DNA from: CAYFYS01 sp965202905
Lineage (GTDB): Bacteria > Pseudomonadota > Alphaproteobacteria > MPNO01
DNA: 64,000 nt
Direction of reading: 5' to 3'
Assembly: GCA_965202905.1 (NCBI GenBank)
Contig: OZ241868.1
Span: 930,001-994,000, forward strand
Below the pieces are notes generated by a model, which saw only the letters and a list, made by a program, of their open reading frames with translations, was not told the origin of the DNA and ran no database searches. A program made the position numbers and the translations under genes. Shown here in pieces: positions 9,001 to 16,004 of the stretch (its first letter is position 1; each line of letters opens with the position of its first letter).

Positions 9001-9300
9001 AGTGTCGTAGATGTCCTGGTTGGTGCCGCGCAGGCCCTTTTGCCGGTCGGGCGTGGGCTTCAGTCGGCGAATAGCCTCATGCGCATCCTCGAGGTCGAAG
9101 GGATAGTCCCGCCCCCGATGGGTAAAGCTGTTGATCTTCAAGAGATGGTCGGCAAGGATGTCGTCGAGCACCACGTTGCGCAGACGGCCACCGCGCAGAC
9201 GCACTGCCTCGGCCTGGGACAGCGGCGTGAACCCCAGCGCCACCAACAGCTGCAGGGCGGGGATCTGGGACTGATGTTTCTCGGCGGCGTCGAAGGTCAT
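6085..9300 (-). CDS. hsdR: Type I restriction enzyme, R (motor/nuclease) subunit
   Basis: A 1071-residue HsdR. The N-terminal PD-(D/E)XK nuclease has D153 and E167-N-K169 (FLVIENKR). The SF2 translocase follows, with Walker A TQGSGKS (339-345), DESH (438-441), FTGTP (470-474) and, further on, LLTGFDAPR and QAIARVNR. The C-terminal helical region binds the methyltransferase core. I chose the ATG at 9300 (MTFDAAEKHQ) because it overlaps the stop of the upstream gene by ATGA; a longer frame exists but its extra residues are not family-like. HsdR cleaves unmodified DNA after ATP-driven translocation, together with HsdM and HsdS encoded upstream. Confidence 0.95.
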   Translation of the reverse strand: MTFDAAEKHQSQIPALQLLVALGFTPLSQAEAVRLRGGRLRNVVLDDILADHLLKINSFTHRGRDYPFDLEDAHEAIRRLKPTPDRQKGLRGTNQDIYDTLVLGTTITKTIQGDSKSYSFRYIDWETPANNVYHVTAELSVERTASTQTKRCDIVAYVNGIPFLVIENKRPTESLKKAGSQLIGYQNEDNIPQLFHFAQILMVMNRVEARYATVGTPRQFWQMWWDEEDRDEYIDPLANRPLTGAEADAVFSGDFAFARDHFEALAAEGPRAITAQDRAIHALCRPERLLDLIRRFTVFDGGARKVARHQQFFGIRKAVERVRQFNLDGRRKGGVIWHTQGSGKSLTMVMLGRSLALDKAIPNPRILIVTDRDDLDKQIKDTFKSCELEPVRATSGAHLIELIRNRTPLVTTIINKFDTAAKAAEDVDEDANVFVLVDESHRSQTGRYGGHSQFATRMRRLLPKACYLGFTGTPLLKKEKNTLSTFGGLVHKYAIDEAVADGAVVPLLYEGRLVEQQVNGGVIDKWFDKISEGLTDSQKSDLKRKFSRMDALSKTGQAIRAKAFDISEHFRQHWQGTGFKAQLVAPSKAAAVRFKEVLDEIGHVTSEIVISPPDDNEGNEEVDKESKDLVRGFWAQMMARYKTEDEYTRQIIEAFKGSGDPEVLIVVSKLLTGFDAPRNTVLYVCKSLREHNLLQAIARVNRLYEDGATEKQFGFIIDYEGLLGELDTALTTYSAFEGFDADDLADTVHDMREEIRRLPQLHDQLWDLFKPVKNKKDMEQFEQFLADEAIRQEFYERLKAFSRCLHISLSSDKLFGVFDESKIDAMKRDWKQFSELRRSVQLRYQETIDVKEFEPKIQKLLDDHVVAMPTETIIEMVNINDPDALKAVVEETGVSEASRADRIASATRRTITEKMEEDPTFYRKFSELLEETIRDYRAKRISERDYLKNVVDLASKVARKDRGREVPDAIRGNDDGQAFFGILEGLLATDDGEPIEADEVASIGLTIIDVIKSHHIVDVWSNDIAQNKMRDAIDDYFFDILRDERGIALPVEVMDDLELKIMDLARARFPG

Positions 9301-10145
9301 TGCGTACCCTCCGAAAACAGCCCGGAGAGTGATGCCCGCGCGGCGACGACATTGATGTTGGCTTTGATAATGCGATCGAGGTCGCTGCCATCCGTGTAGA
9401 TGGCGGGTGCAACGCAATGGACCCTGCCATCATTGATGTAGTTGTCGGCCTTATCGCGCGCGCCCTTGGTGTGGGGCTTGAAGACGGCCACCGAAAGCCC
9501 GCCCTGTTCCTTGACGAGTCGAAAGCACGGGATATCGGTCGGGCCGTCGCCGATGAACACCATGTTCTCGAAGGGCACGGGCCGGTCACGCTTCTCGACG
9601 AACTGGTTGATCTTGCTGTTGTCGCTCAGGTCGAGAGCGCCCTTGTTGATGCGGAACAGATATTGCGTCTTGGTCGTGTAGTTCACGGCGAGCGCCGGCC
9701 AGGTGGCGACGCCGTTCGGGTCGAAGATGAACCTCGACGCATAGACCTGGGCGAACTTGGAAGCGATCGGCGTGCCGGCGAAGATCTCGGCATTCCCCGA
9801 CGAGACGAGGTAATGTTGAACGCGGACACCCCGCACCTTGCCATAGCCGGTGATGCGGTCGAACCACTCTTCGACCCCATCAAAAAGCTGGATGGTCTTG
9901 CCCCGTGCTTTGAAATCGTCCCGCCGCACCGGAACTTTGGCCGCGGCCGCCTTGCTCAGCATCAGGTTCATGTAGACAAGCACTTCGTCCGCCTTATGCT
10001 CCTTGGTCAGGTGCTTTACCTCGGCCCAGAACTCCTTCGGTTTCATGCCGATGTCGGGCAGGAACTGGTGTTCCGGCATGTTGCCGTTCGCCAACGTGCC
10101 GTCGAAGTCGTAGGCGATCGCCATTTCGATGTATTTCTTAGCCAT
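9297..10145 (-). CDS. HAD-superfamily phosphatase embedded in the R-M operon
   Basis: A 282-residue haloacid-dehalogenase fold protein: motif I DFDGT (13-17), motif II SSG (115-117), and motif IV GDGPTD (199-204), with a cap between motifs I and II. All catalytic residues are present. It lies between hsdS (12-bp gap) and hsdR (ATGA overlap), so it is co-transcribed and probably co-expressed at a fixed ratio with the restriction subunit. HAD phosphatases in R-M operons have no agreed role; nucleotide or nucleic-acid end dephosphorylation is one possibility. The start ATG lies at 10145 with a GGAGA site upstream. Confidence 0.85.
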   Translation of the reverse strand: MAKKYIEMAIAYDFDGTLANGNMPEHQFLPDIGMKPKEFWAEVKHLTKEHKADEVLVYMNLMLSKAAAAKVPVRRDDFKARGKTIQLFDGVEEWFDRITGYGKVRGVRVQHYLVSSGNAEIFAGTPIASKFAQVYASRFIFDPNGVATWPALAVNYTTKTQYLFRINKGALDLSDNSKINQFVEKRDRPVPFENMVFIGDGPTDIPCFRLVKEQGGLSVAVFKPHTKGARDKADNYINDGRVHCVAPAIYTDGSDLDRIIKANINVVAARASLSGLFSEGTQ

Positions 10146-10157
10146 ACGATCTCTCCT

Positions 10158-11417
10158 TCAGACGGCGACGCGCCATTCGCCCGTCAGCAGCTTCTGCATC
10201 AGGCCGCGTTTCTGGCGGGTGAACAGGTCGATCTCCGCTTCGATGGCGGCGAGTTCGGCCCACGATACTTCCACCACCTCGGCGATGGCGGATTGCTCGG
10301 CTGGATCCATCGGCAGGTGCAATTTGCCTTCGAGGAAGCGGCGATTGGTGATTGCGATGGTGTTCTTTGCGCCCTTTTGCACAAGCGGGTGCAGGTAGTT
10401 GCGCACCGCGACGGGGGACTCGAACAGGGCATCGAGGATCACGCCGAGCGCGCGGGTCGCCGGGGCGAATACACCGTAGAGCGGCGAGACGATTACCTCT
10501 TGCGAAATCTTGCTCTGCTTGATGATGCCTAGCGGGAAATCTCCGGTCGGGCTCTTGGTGTAGACGATATCGCCGGGCAGAACGCGGTTGTAGTGACCGG
10601 TTTCGGCAGCAGCGAAGGATCGTCCAAGGTGCTCGATCTGATTGACCATGCCTTTGTGGACCGAGACAGAGAACACTTCCTCTGCACCGGTCCCTTGCAG
10701 CCTGTGTTCGGTAAGCATCTCGCCCAGAGCCACATCGCGCCATTCATCCGTCTGACCGGGTAGCCGTGTGCGCCCTGTGAACAGATGAGTGCGCATCCAG
10801 ATGCGGCGCCGAAGGTTTGCCGCCCGCAGCGTCTCCAGCTTCTCGATGGCCTCGTCCCATGTCCACAGGATATCGGCGATCTTGCGTTGTTCGGGGAGTG
10901 GTGGAAGCGGGAGCGGACAGTGCTTGCGGAACTCCGTCGGATTAATGTTCGCTTGGCTCACCCCGCGAGTTGAAAGGCGCTTCAGTGCCGTTTGGGCGAT
11001 GGCGGTATTTAGCCAGTAGTTCACATATTCTGGATCGGCTTTCTCGCGATCAACGTCGAGCCTGACGAGATAGGACGCGAATACAGCTTGAGAGTCTTCT
11101 CTGACTATTCCCGCCTTGCCAACGAGGTCAGCACTGTTGGTTCGATTGAGAAGTATATCTCCACGCCGAAGTTGCATACCTGTCCAATCAGCTCCGCCGT
11201 CATCGACAGTAGCTAGGCCGATCAGATTTACAGATCCGTTGTTGAGATCGCGCATCCCGACTATGGGCGTGTTACCGGTGGAATCGCCGGGCTCGCTTAG
11301 ACCATATTGCGTGCCCAGCAGAGCGTTTCCAACGGACACGAGGCGCCAGTCATCGGGCAACTCGCTATCGAAAAGAGAGCGGGTAAAGGCAGATTGATGG
11401 TTCTTTCGCTTAAGCAT
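10158..11417 (-). CDS. hsdS: Type I restriction-modification specificity subunit
   Basis: A 419-residue HsdS with two target-recognition domains. TRD1 runs to about residue 160 and is followed by the conserved helix with PLPPLPEQRKIADIL. TRD2 follows and ends at a second helix (AEQSAIAEVVEV, then QKRGLMQKLLTGEW). The ATG at 11417 (MLKRKNHQ) overlaps the stop of rhuM by 8 bp. It directs HsdM and HsdR to an asymmetric bipartite sequence that cannot be predicted here. The presence of a second, single-TRD specificity gene at the start of the operon is unusual. Confidence 0.93.
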   Translation of the reverse strand: MLKRKNHQSAFTRSLFDSELPDDWRLVSVGNALLGTQYGLSEPGDSTGNTPIVGMRDLNNGSVNLIGLATVDDGGADWTGMQLRRGDILLNRTNSADLVGKAGIVREDSQAVFASYLVRLDVDREKADPEYVNYWLNTAIAQTALKRLSTRGVSQANINPTEFRKHCPLPLPPLPEQRKIADILWTWDEAIEKLETLRAANLRRRIWMRTHLFTGRTRLPGQTDEWRDVALGEMLTEHRLQGTGAEEVFSVSVHKGMVNQIEHLGRSFAAAETGHYNRVLPGDIVYTKSPTGDFPLGIIKQSKISQEVIVSPLYGVFAPATRALGVILDALFESPVAVRNYLHPLVQKGAKNTIAITNRRFLEGKLHLPMDPAEQSAIAEVVEVSWAELAAIEAEIDLFTRQKRGLMQKLLTGEWRVAV

Positions 11418-12426
11418 CGTTGCGCCCCTTCTTCCGCCCCTTGGCGACCTTCTCCATCTTCTCCAGCCGGGCGATGTCATCCGCGTCCGCCGCCAGCGCC
11501 TCGGCGGCACGGCGGTTGGCGTCGAATGCCTCAAGTCGCTCGATGGCCAGCTTCTGGGCTATGTCCATCCGCAACCGCCCGGCATGGGTCAGCACGTCAC
11601 GTTCGTTAAAGGAGAGGAAGGCGTCGAGTTTGTCGGCCCATTCGGCCATGGTAACCGGCCGACGGCGCTTCGCCTGATCCTCCGCATAGTCGAGGTACAT
11701 CACGACGATGCGGTTGAGCTCCTCGACCTCTTCGGCCTTGAGATAGTTTTTGGCGGTGCCGACATCGCCCTTGCGCACGACCGAGCCTTTCCAGCTGGTC
11801 AGGCCCATATTGGGTGCTCTGGGGTTGCTGCGGCTTTCGATCAGCTCGGCAGCCGTCTTGCCCGTGACCGCCCAGAGCATCTTGTTCTGCACCTTCTTAA
11901 AGAACGCCTGCGCCTGTTCGGACGTCTTGTCGTAGTCGATGGCGGTCGTGTAGAGGTCGCGCACCTTCTGGTAGAAGCGCTTCTCCGAAGCGCGGATGTC
12001 CCGGATGCGGGCAAGCCATTCGTCGAAATAGTCCCATTGCTCGGCTTGGCTAAGCCGGGCATCGTCCATGGCGAAACCCTTGACTAGGTATTCGCGCAGG
12101 ACGGTTGTGGCCCAGCGGCGGAACTGGGTGCCGCGCGCCGAGCGAACCCGGTATCCGACCGCCAGAATGGCGTCCAGATTGTAGACCTTCGTGCGGTAGG
12201 CCTTGCCGTCCGAGGCAGTTGTCAAGGATTCCTTGACAACTGCCTCGGCCGTCAGCTCCCCCTCTGACAGGATGTTGTTGATGTGCAGGCTGACGTTTTG
12301 CTTGGAGGTGTCGAACAGCTCGGCCATCTCCAGCTGGGTCAGCCAGACCGTGCCATCGATGGCGCGCAGGCCGATGGTCGCTGCGCCATCGTCGGTGTTG
12401 TAGAGGATCAGTTCGCCTTCAGACAC
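11410..12426 (-). CDS. RhuM-family protein
   Basis: A 338-residue homologue of RhuM, first described in Salmonella SPI-3 and found widely in type I R-M operons. The N-terminal part (WLTQLEMAELFDTSKQNVSL) looks like a helix-turn-helix of the Bro-N/KilA-N kind, followed by the family segment KVYNLDAILAVGYRVRS and a helical C-terminus. The start is GTG at 12426, overlapping the hsdM stop by 8 bp. The helix-turn-helix makes it the best candidate in the operon for binding the promoter palindrome, though this is inference. A 39-bp palindrome lies inside the gene. Confidence 0.85.
   Translation of the reverse strand: MSEGELILYNTDDGAATIGLRAIDGTVWLTQLEMAELFDTSKQNVSLHINNILSEGELTAEAVVKESLTTASDGKAYRTKVYNLDAILAVGYRVRSARGTQFRRWATTVLREYLVKGFAMDDARLSQAEQWDYFDEWLARIRDIRASEKRFYQKVRDLYTTAIDYDKTSEQAQAFFKKVQNKMLWAVTGKTAAELIESRSNPRAPNMGLTSWKGSVVRKGDVGTAKNYLKAEEVEELNRIVVMYLDYAEDQAKRRRPVTMAEWADKLDAFLSFNERDVLTHAGRLRMDIAQKLAIERLEAFDANRRAAEALAADADDIARLEKMEKVAKGRKKGRNDA
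12210..12248. repeat. 39-bp perfect palindrome inside rhuM
   Basis: The 19-bp arm CCGAGGCAGTTGTCAAGGA (12210-12228) is followed by a single T and then its exact reverse complement (12230-12248). It lies in coding sequence for AEAVVKESLTTASDG. In RNA it would form a very stable hairpin early in the rhuM message; as DNA it could be a protein-binding or inversion-prone site. Confidence 0.95.
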
Positions 12427-13936
12427 CGACGCCCAGCTCCTTCAGATAGCCAGCCATGCGCCCGCGCACCTCAGCCAACTCGATCTCGATCGTGTTGATC
12501 TGCTTCTGCAGGGCGGCGACGTCGATTTCCTCCTCCGGCTCGAAGGTGTCGACGTAGCGGGGGATGTTGAGGTTGAAGTCGTTCTCGGCGATCTCCTCCG
12601 GGCTGGCGCGGTGCGCGTATTTCTCGATCTCCGCCCGCGAGGCATAGGTTTCCAGCACCTTGGTGATATGCGCCTCGTCCATCACGTTCTGGGTCTTGCC
12701 CGGCGTGAACTCCTTGCTGGCGTCAATGAACAGGATGTCGCGCCGATCCTCATTTGCGCCGCCCTGTTCACGGGAGCGGTCGAAGACCAGAATAGCCACC
12801 GGAATGCCCGTGGTCGTGAACAGGTTGGCGGGCAGCCCCACCACCGCGTCGAGCAGGTTTTCTTCGATCAGCGCTTGCCGAATCCGCCCCTCGGCTCCGC
12901 CCCGGAACAACACGCCATGCGGAACGATGACGGCCGCCCGGCCGCTCTGGCGCTTGGCGATCTCGATCATGTGGGTGATGAAGCCGTAGTCGCCCTTGGA
13001 CTTCGGCGGGATGCCACGCCAGTAGCGCTTGAACTGGTCGGTGTCCGCGTTTTCCGCCCCCCATTTGTCGAGGCTGAACGGAGGATTCGCCACCACCACG
13101 TCGAACTTCATCAGGTGATCGCCCTCGACCAGAGCGGGGCTGTTGAGCGTGTCGCACCACTCGATGCGCGCGGCGTCCTTGGCGTGGAGAAACATGTTCA
13201 TCCGCGCCAGCGCCCATGTCGCGCCGTTCACTTCCTGGCCATAAAGGGCGAAGTTCTCGGACCCGACTTCCTCGGCCGCCCGGATCAACAGCGAGCCGGA
13301 CCCGCAGGCCGGGTCGCAGATCGTATCACCCGGCTTGGGTGCCGCCAGTTTCGCCAGCAGGCGGGAGACGGCGGAGGGCGTGTAGAACTCGCCGGCCTTC
13401 TTGCCCGCATCGGACGCAAACCGCGAGATCAGATAGATGTAGCATTCGCCGATGATGTCCTCGGTCACCCGCGAAGGGCGCAGGTCGAGCGCGGGCTTGG
13501 CGAAATCTTCCAGCACGTTCTTGAGGCGACGATTGCGGTCCTTGACGCGCCCGAGATTGGCCTCGGAGTTGAAGTCGATGTTGCGGAACACCCCTGCGAG
13601 CTTGGCGCGGTTGGTATCTTCGATCCGCTCCAGCGCGATATTGATCCGCTCACCGATATCGGGCACGTTCCGCGCTTCATAAAGATCGTAGAAGCTGGCG
13701 CCTTCATGGAGGACGAAACGCTCGCGCTCCAGCCTGCGGCGGATCCGGGTTTCGTCCCTGCCATACTGCTTGCGGTAAGTTTCGAGGTGATCGTTCCAGT
13801 GGTCAGAGATGTACTTCAGAAACAGCATCACAAGGATGTAGTCCTTGTACTGTCCGGCATCGACGACGCCCCGAAAAGTGTCGCAAGCGGCCCAGGCCGT
13901 CTGGTTGACCTGTTGCTGGGTGAGTTGGTCGGTCAT
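12419..13936 (-). CDS. hsdM: Type I restriction-modification DNA adenine methyltransferase
   Basis: A 505-residue HsdM. The N-terminal helical domain (YKDYILVMLFLKYISD) is followed by the Rossmann methyltransferase core, with EFYTPSAVSRLL, S-adenosylmethionine motif DPACGSG (208-214) and catalytic NPPF (284-287). This is the gamma-class N6-adenine type. It overlaps the half-HsdS gene upstream by ATGA (13933-13936) and rhuM downstream by 8 bp. Two HsdM with one HsdS form the protective methylase; with HsdR they form the restriction complex. Confidence 0.96.
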   Translation of the reverse strand: MTDQLTQQQVNQTAWAACDTFRGVVDAGQYKDYILVMLFLKYISDHWNDHLETYRKQYGRDETRIRRRLERERFVLHEGASFYDLYEARNVPDIGERINIALERIEDTNRAKLAGVFRNIDFNSEANLGRVKDRNRRLKNVLEDFAKPALDLRPSRVTEDIIGECYIYLISRFASDAGKKAGEFYTPSAVSRLLAKLAAPKPGDTICDPACGSGSLLIRAAEEVGSENFALYGQEVNGATWALARMNMFLHAKDAARIEWCDTLNSPALVEGDHLMKFDVVVANPPFSLDKWGAENADTDQFKRYWRGIPPKSKGDYGFITHMIEIAKRQSGRAAVIVPHGVLFRGGAEGRIRQALIEENLLDAVVGLPANLFTTTGIPVAILVFDRSREQGGANEDRRDILFIDASKEFTPGKTQNVMDEAHITKVLETYASRAEIEKYAHRASPEEIAENDFNLNIPRYVDTFEPEEEIDVAALQKQINTIEIELAEVRGRMAGYLKELGVGV

Positions 13937-14538
13937 TTGGACGTCCTTTCCTGCCTCGTCTTGGGACGCATCCTGCTCGCTTGCTCGACGAGGATCAGGC
14001 TCATCATCTTTCTTCGTATCTCGGCGGCGAGTTGAGACAGCTCCCGCTCCCGCTCGGCCAGCGCATCGACCGCGACTATTCTTCTCTGTGTCTCGATGTC
14101 TGGGACATCGAGTTCGAGGTCATCAAGGCTGGATCGGGGGATCATCCGGATGTTCGTGCCACATGCCGCGACATCGAAGTGGCGCTGCGCCGGGGGCTGG
14201 TTGATCGCCCATGCTAGATACTCGGGCGTCACGACATCACGGTTCGGACGCAGCACCATCAGAGGGAGCACTGCAAGGGCGGGCTCCTGCAGACGCTCGT
14301 CCAGAGCGGAGGCCGTGTTGCGCTCACCCCGCGAGCGGAACACCACATCGCCGGCGCGAACGAAATAGCGGTCCGCCAAGTCTCCCAGCTGGACGCGGGT
14401 GAGGCGCTCCGGATCGAAGAGGCCGTCGGGGGAAATGTCCCGCAACTGGATTGCGAGCATACCCCCGACGGTCGTCGGCTCCAGTCTGCCGCGAGCGGTA
14501 TAGCCGGTATGGATGGCACAGGCGTCAGCGAGGCGCAT
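13933..14538 (-). CDS. Single-TRD (half) HsdS-like protein, first gene of the R-M operon
   Basis: A 201-residue protein with one target-recognition domain (DACAIHTGYTARGRL, then RAGDVVFRSRG and FDVAACGTNIRMIP) and one terminal helix (PDIETQRRIVAVDALAERER). This is half of a normal HsdS. The ATG at 14538 gives a family-like N-terminus and lies 22 nt after the predicted transcription start. Half-size specificity proteins can dimerise to form a palindromic recognition unit. Here a full HsdS is also encoded, so the half protein could swap into the complex to change specificity, compete with it, or act as a regulator. Confidence 0.8.
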   Translation of the reverse strand: MRLADACAIHTGYTARGRLEPTTVGGMLAIQLRDISPDGLFDPERLTRVQLGDLADRYFVRAGDVVFRSRGERNTASALDERLQEPALAVLPLMVLRPNRDVVTPEYLAWAINQPPAQRHFDVAACGTNIRMIPRSSLDDLELDVPDIETQRRIVAVDALAERERELSQLAAEIRRKMMSLILVEQASRMRPKTRQERTSK

Positions 14539-14544
14539 CGAAAT

Positions 14545-14570
14545 TTCTCTGTAACTCTCTCTACAGAGAA
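14545..14570. promoter_or_regulatory. Inverted-repeat operator of the R-M operon
   Basis: TTCTCTGTA (14545-14553) and its exact reverse complement TACAGAGAA (14562-14570) are separated by 8 bp. The element runs from the -10 box of the operon promoter across the start site to the ribosome binding region, so a bound protein would block transcription. No dedicated C protein gene is nearby; RhuM is a candidate ligand. Confidence 0.75.
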
Positions 14571-14595
14571 TAAGCGCGCGCAAGCCTGCTGTCAA
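14567..14595 (-). promoter_or_regulatory. Sigma-70-type promoter of the R-M operon
   Basis: On the minus strand a perfect -35 TTGACA (14595-14590) and -10 TATTCT (14572-14567) are separated by exactly 17 bp. The predicted start near 14560 gives a leader of about 22 nt to the ATG at 14538. No other promoter is obvious in the operon, whose genes overlap or nearly touch. Confidence 0.75.
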
Positions 14596-14691
14596 TGCTG
14601 AAAAGCGGCGCAAGCCCGCGCCGACGGACGCCGACCGAACGTCCGAGCGCTTCCGCGGCGCCCGACATGCGTAATCGCGGTTGGAGCGCGG

Positions 14692-15189
14692 TTAGTTAGC
14701 CGCGCGGCTCTCGACCAGATCGAGGACGGCGCGGACCATGTTGACGTAGCCGGTGCAGCGGCACAGGTGACCGCTCAGCATGTCGCGCAGATCCGCCTCG
14801 CCCGGCGCCGGGTTCTCCTCGAGATAGGCGCTGAGCGACATCAGGATACCGGGCGTACAATAGCCGCATTGCAGGCTGTGATGCTTGCGGAAGGCCCGTT
14901 GCAGATCGTTGAGTTCGCCATCGGCCGACGCCAGGCCTTCGGCGGTCTCGACGGTCTTGCCGTCGGCCTGGACGGCGAGGGTGAGGCAGGCGCGGGCCGC
15001 CTGTCCGTCGATCCGGACCGTACACGCCCCGCACACGCCATGCTCGCAGCCGACATGGACGCTGGTCAGCCCGAGCTCGTGCAGCAGAAAATCCGTCAGC
15101 AACATGCGCGGCTGGGCATGGCCCGCGACGCTCCGGCCGTTCAGCGTGAAGGCGACCCTGTGCCGGGCGTTGCGGTCTAGCTTCGGCAT
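14692..15189 (-). CDS. Molybdenum hydroxylase [2Fe-2S] small subunit (CoxS-like)
   Basis: A 165-residue iron-sulfur subunit of the xanthine oxidase/CO dehydrogenase family. The plant-ferredoxin cluster has CEHGVCGAC with a later cysteine (RACLT), and the second cluster has QCGYCTPG and CRCTGY. It passes electrons from the molybdenum site to FAD. The ATG at 15189 lies 13 bp inside the upstream FAD-subunit gene. The order L-M-S on the coding strand makes one operon with the two genes upstream. Confidence 0.92.
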   Translation of the reverse strand: MPKLDRNARHRVAFTLNGRSVAGHAQPRMLLTDFLLHELGLTSVHVGCEHGVCGACTVRIDGQAARACLTLAVQADGKTVETAEGLASADGELNDLQRAFRKHHSLQCGYCTPGILMSLSAYLEENPAPGEADLRDMLSGHLCRCTGYVNMVRAVLDLVESRAAN

Positions 15190-16004
15190 GACTTGGCCTC
15201 TTCGATCGCGCGGCGGCCCAGCCGGCGCACCAGCTCGCGGCGGTAGCGCGCGGTCGCGTGCAGATCGTCGTAGCCGCCGAGCTCCCAGGCGAAGGCGTTC
15301 AGGGCCTCGTCGAGATCGCCGCCTTCCAGCATCGGCCAGTCCTTGACCGCCGGCCGGTCGGCGACGCCGCCGACGCCCAGCCGAAGACGATCCGACGAGG
15401 CGACGGCGGCCAGCGCGACGATGGCGAAATCGCCCCGGCGCCGGGCCATTTCGACGAACGCATACCCCTCGCCCGGGCGGGCGACGGGATAGCGCGCGGC
15501 GACGAGGATCTCGTCCGCGCGCCTGGCGGTCGTCAGCATACCGGTCTGGAAATCCGCCGCCGCCAGCACGCGCTCGCCAGACGCGCAGCGCAGCACCACC
15601 TCGCCGCCCAGCGTCGCCAGGCACAGCGGCAGTTCCGAGCTCGGGTCGGCATGGACCAGGGAGCCGCAGACCGTGCCGCGGCTCCGCGTCTGGTAATGCC
15701 CGACATGAGGCAGCGCCTTGGCCGCCAGCGGCAGGCGCGCGGCAAGCTCCGGCCAGCGCTCGAGCGCGCACTGGCGCGCGCCGGCGCCGATCTCGACGGT
15801 CTCGCCGTCGAGCCTGATGTAGGACAGCGACTCGACGCCGGAAATGTCGACCAGGATCCCGGGCTCGACCAGGCGGAAGTTGAGCATGGGCATCAGCGAC
15901 TGGCCGCCGGCGAGGACGCGCGCGTCCTCGCCGCCATTCGCAAGCCCGGCAACCGCCTCCTCGACCGTCTCGGCGCGCAAATAATCGAACGCACACGGTT
16001 TCAT
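15177..16004 (-). CDS. Molybdenum hydroxylase FAD-binding medium subunit (CoxM-like)
   Basis: A 275-residue FAD subunit starting MKPCAFDYLRAETVEEAVAG. The flavin-binding segments AGGQSLMPML and GTVCGSLVHADPSSELP are intact, followed by the C-terminal CO-dehydrogenase flavoprotein domain (VEMARRRGDFAIVALA). It overlaps the large subunit by ATGA (16001-16004) and the small subunit by 13 bp, implying strict co-translation. Confidence 0.92.
   Translation of the reverse strand: MKPCAFDYLRAETVEEAVAGLANGGEDARVLAGGQSLMPMLNFRLVEPGILVDISGVESLSYIRLDGETVEIGAGARQCALERWPELAARLPLAAKALPHVGHYQTRSRGTVCGSLVHADPSSELPLCLATLGGEVVLRCASGERVLAAADFQTGMLTTARRADEILVAARYPVARPGEGYAFVEMARRRGDFAIVALAAVASSDRLRLGVGGVADRPAVKDWPMLEGGDLDEALNAFAWELGGYDDLHATARYRRELVRRLGRRAIEEAKSCRS

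Noticed and set aside
9301..9417. A longer HsdR N-terminus
   Set aside because: The extra 39 residues are Arg/His-rich and not family-like. The ATG at 9300 overlaps the upstream stop by ATGA, as between other genes of this operon.
3037..14610. A tRNA-Ser-bounded genomic island with matching attachment sites
   Set aside because: No copy of the tRNA 3' end was found near 14.6 kb and no integrase gene is present, so island borders are not claimed.
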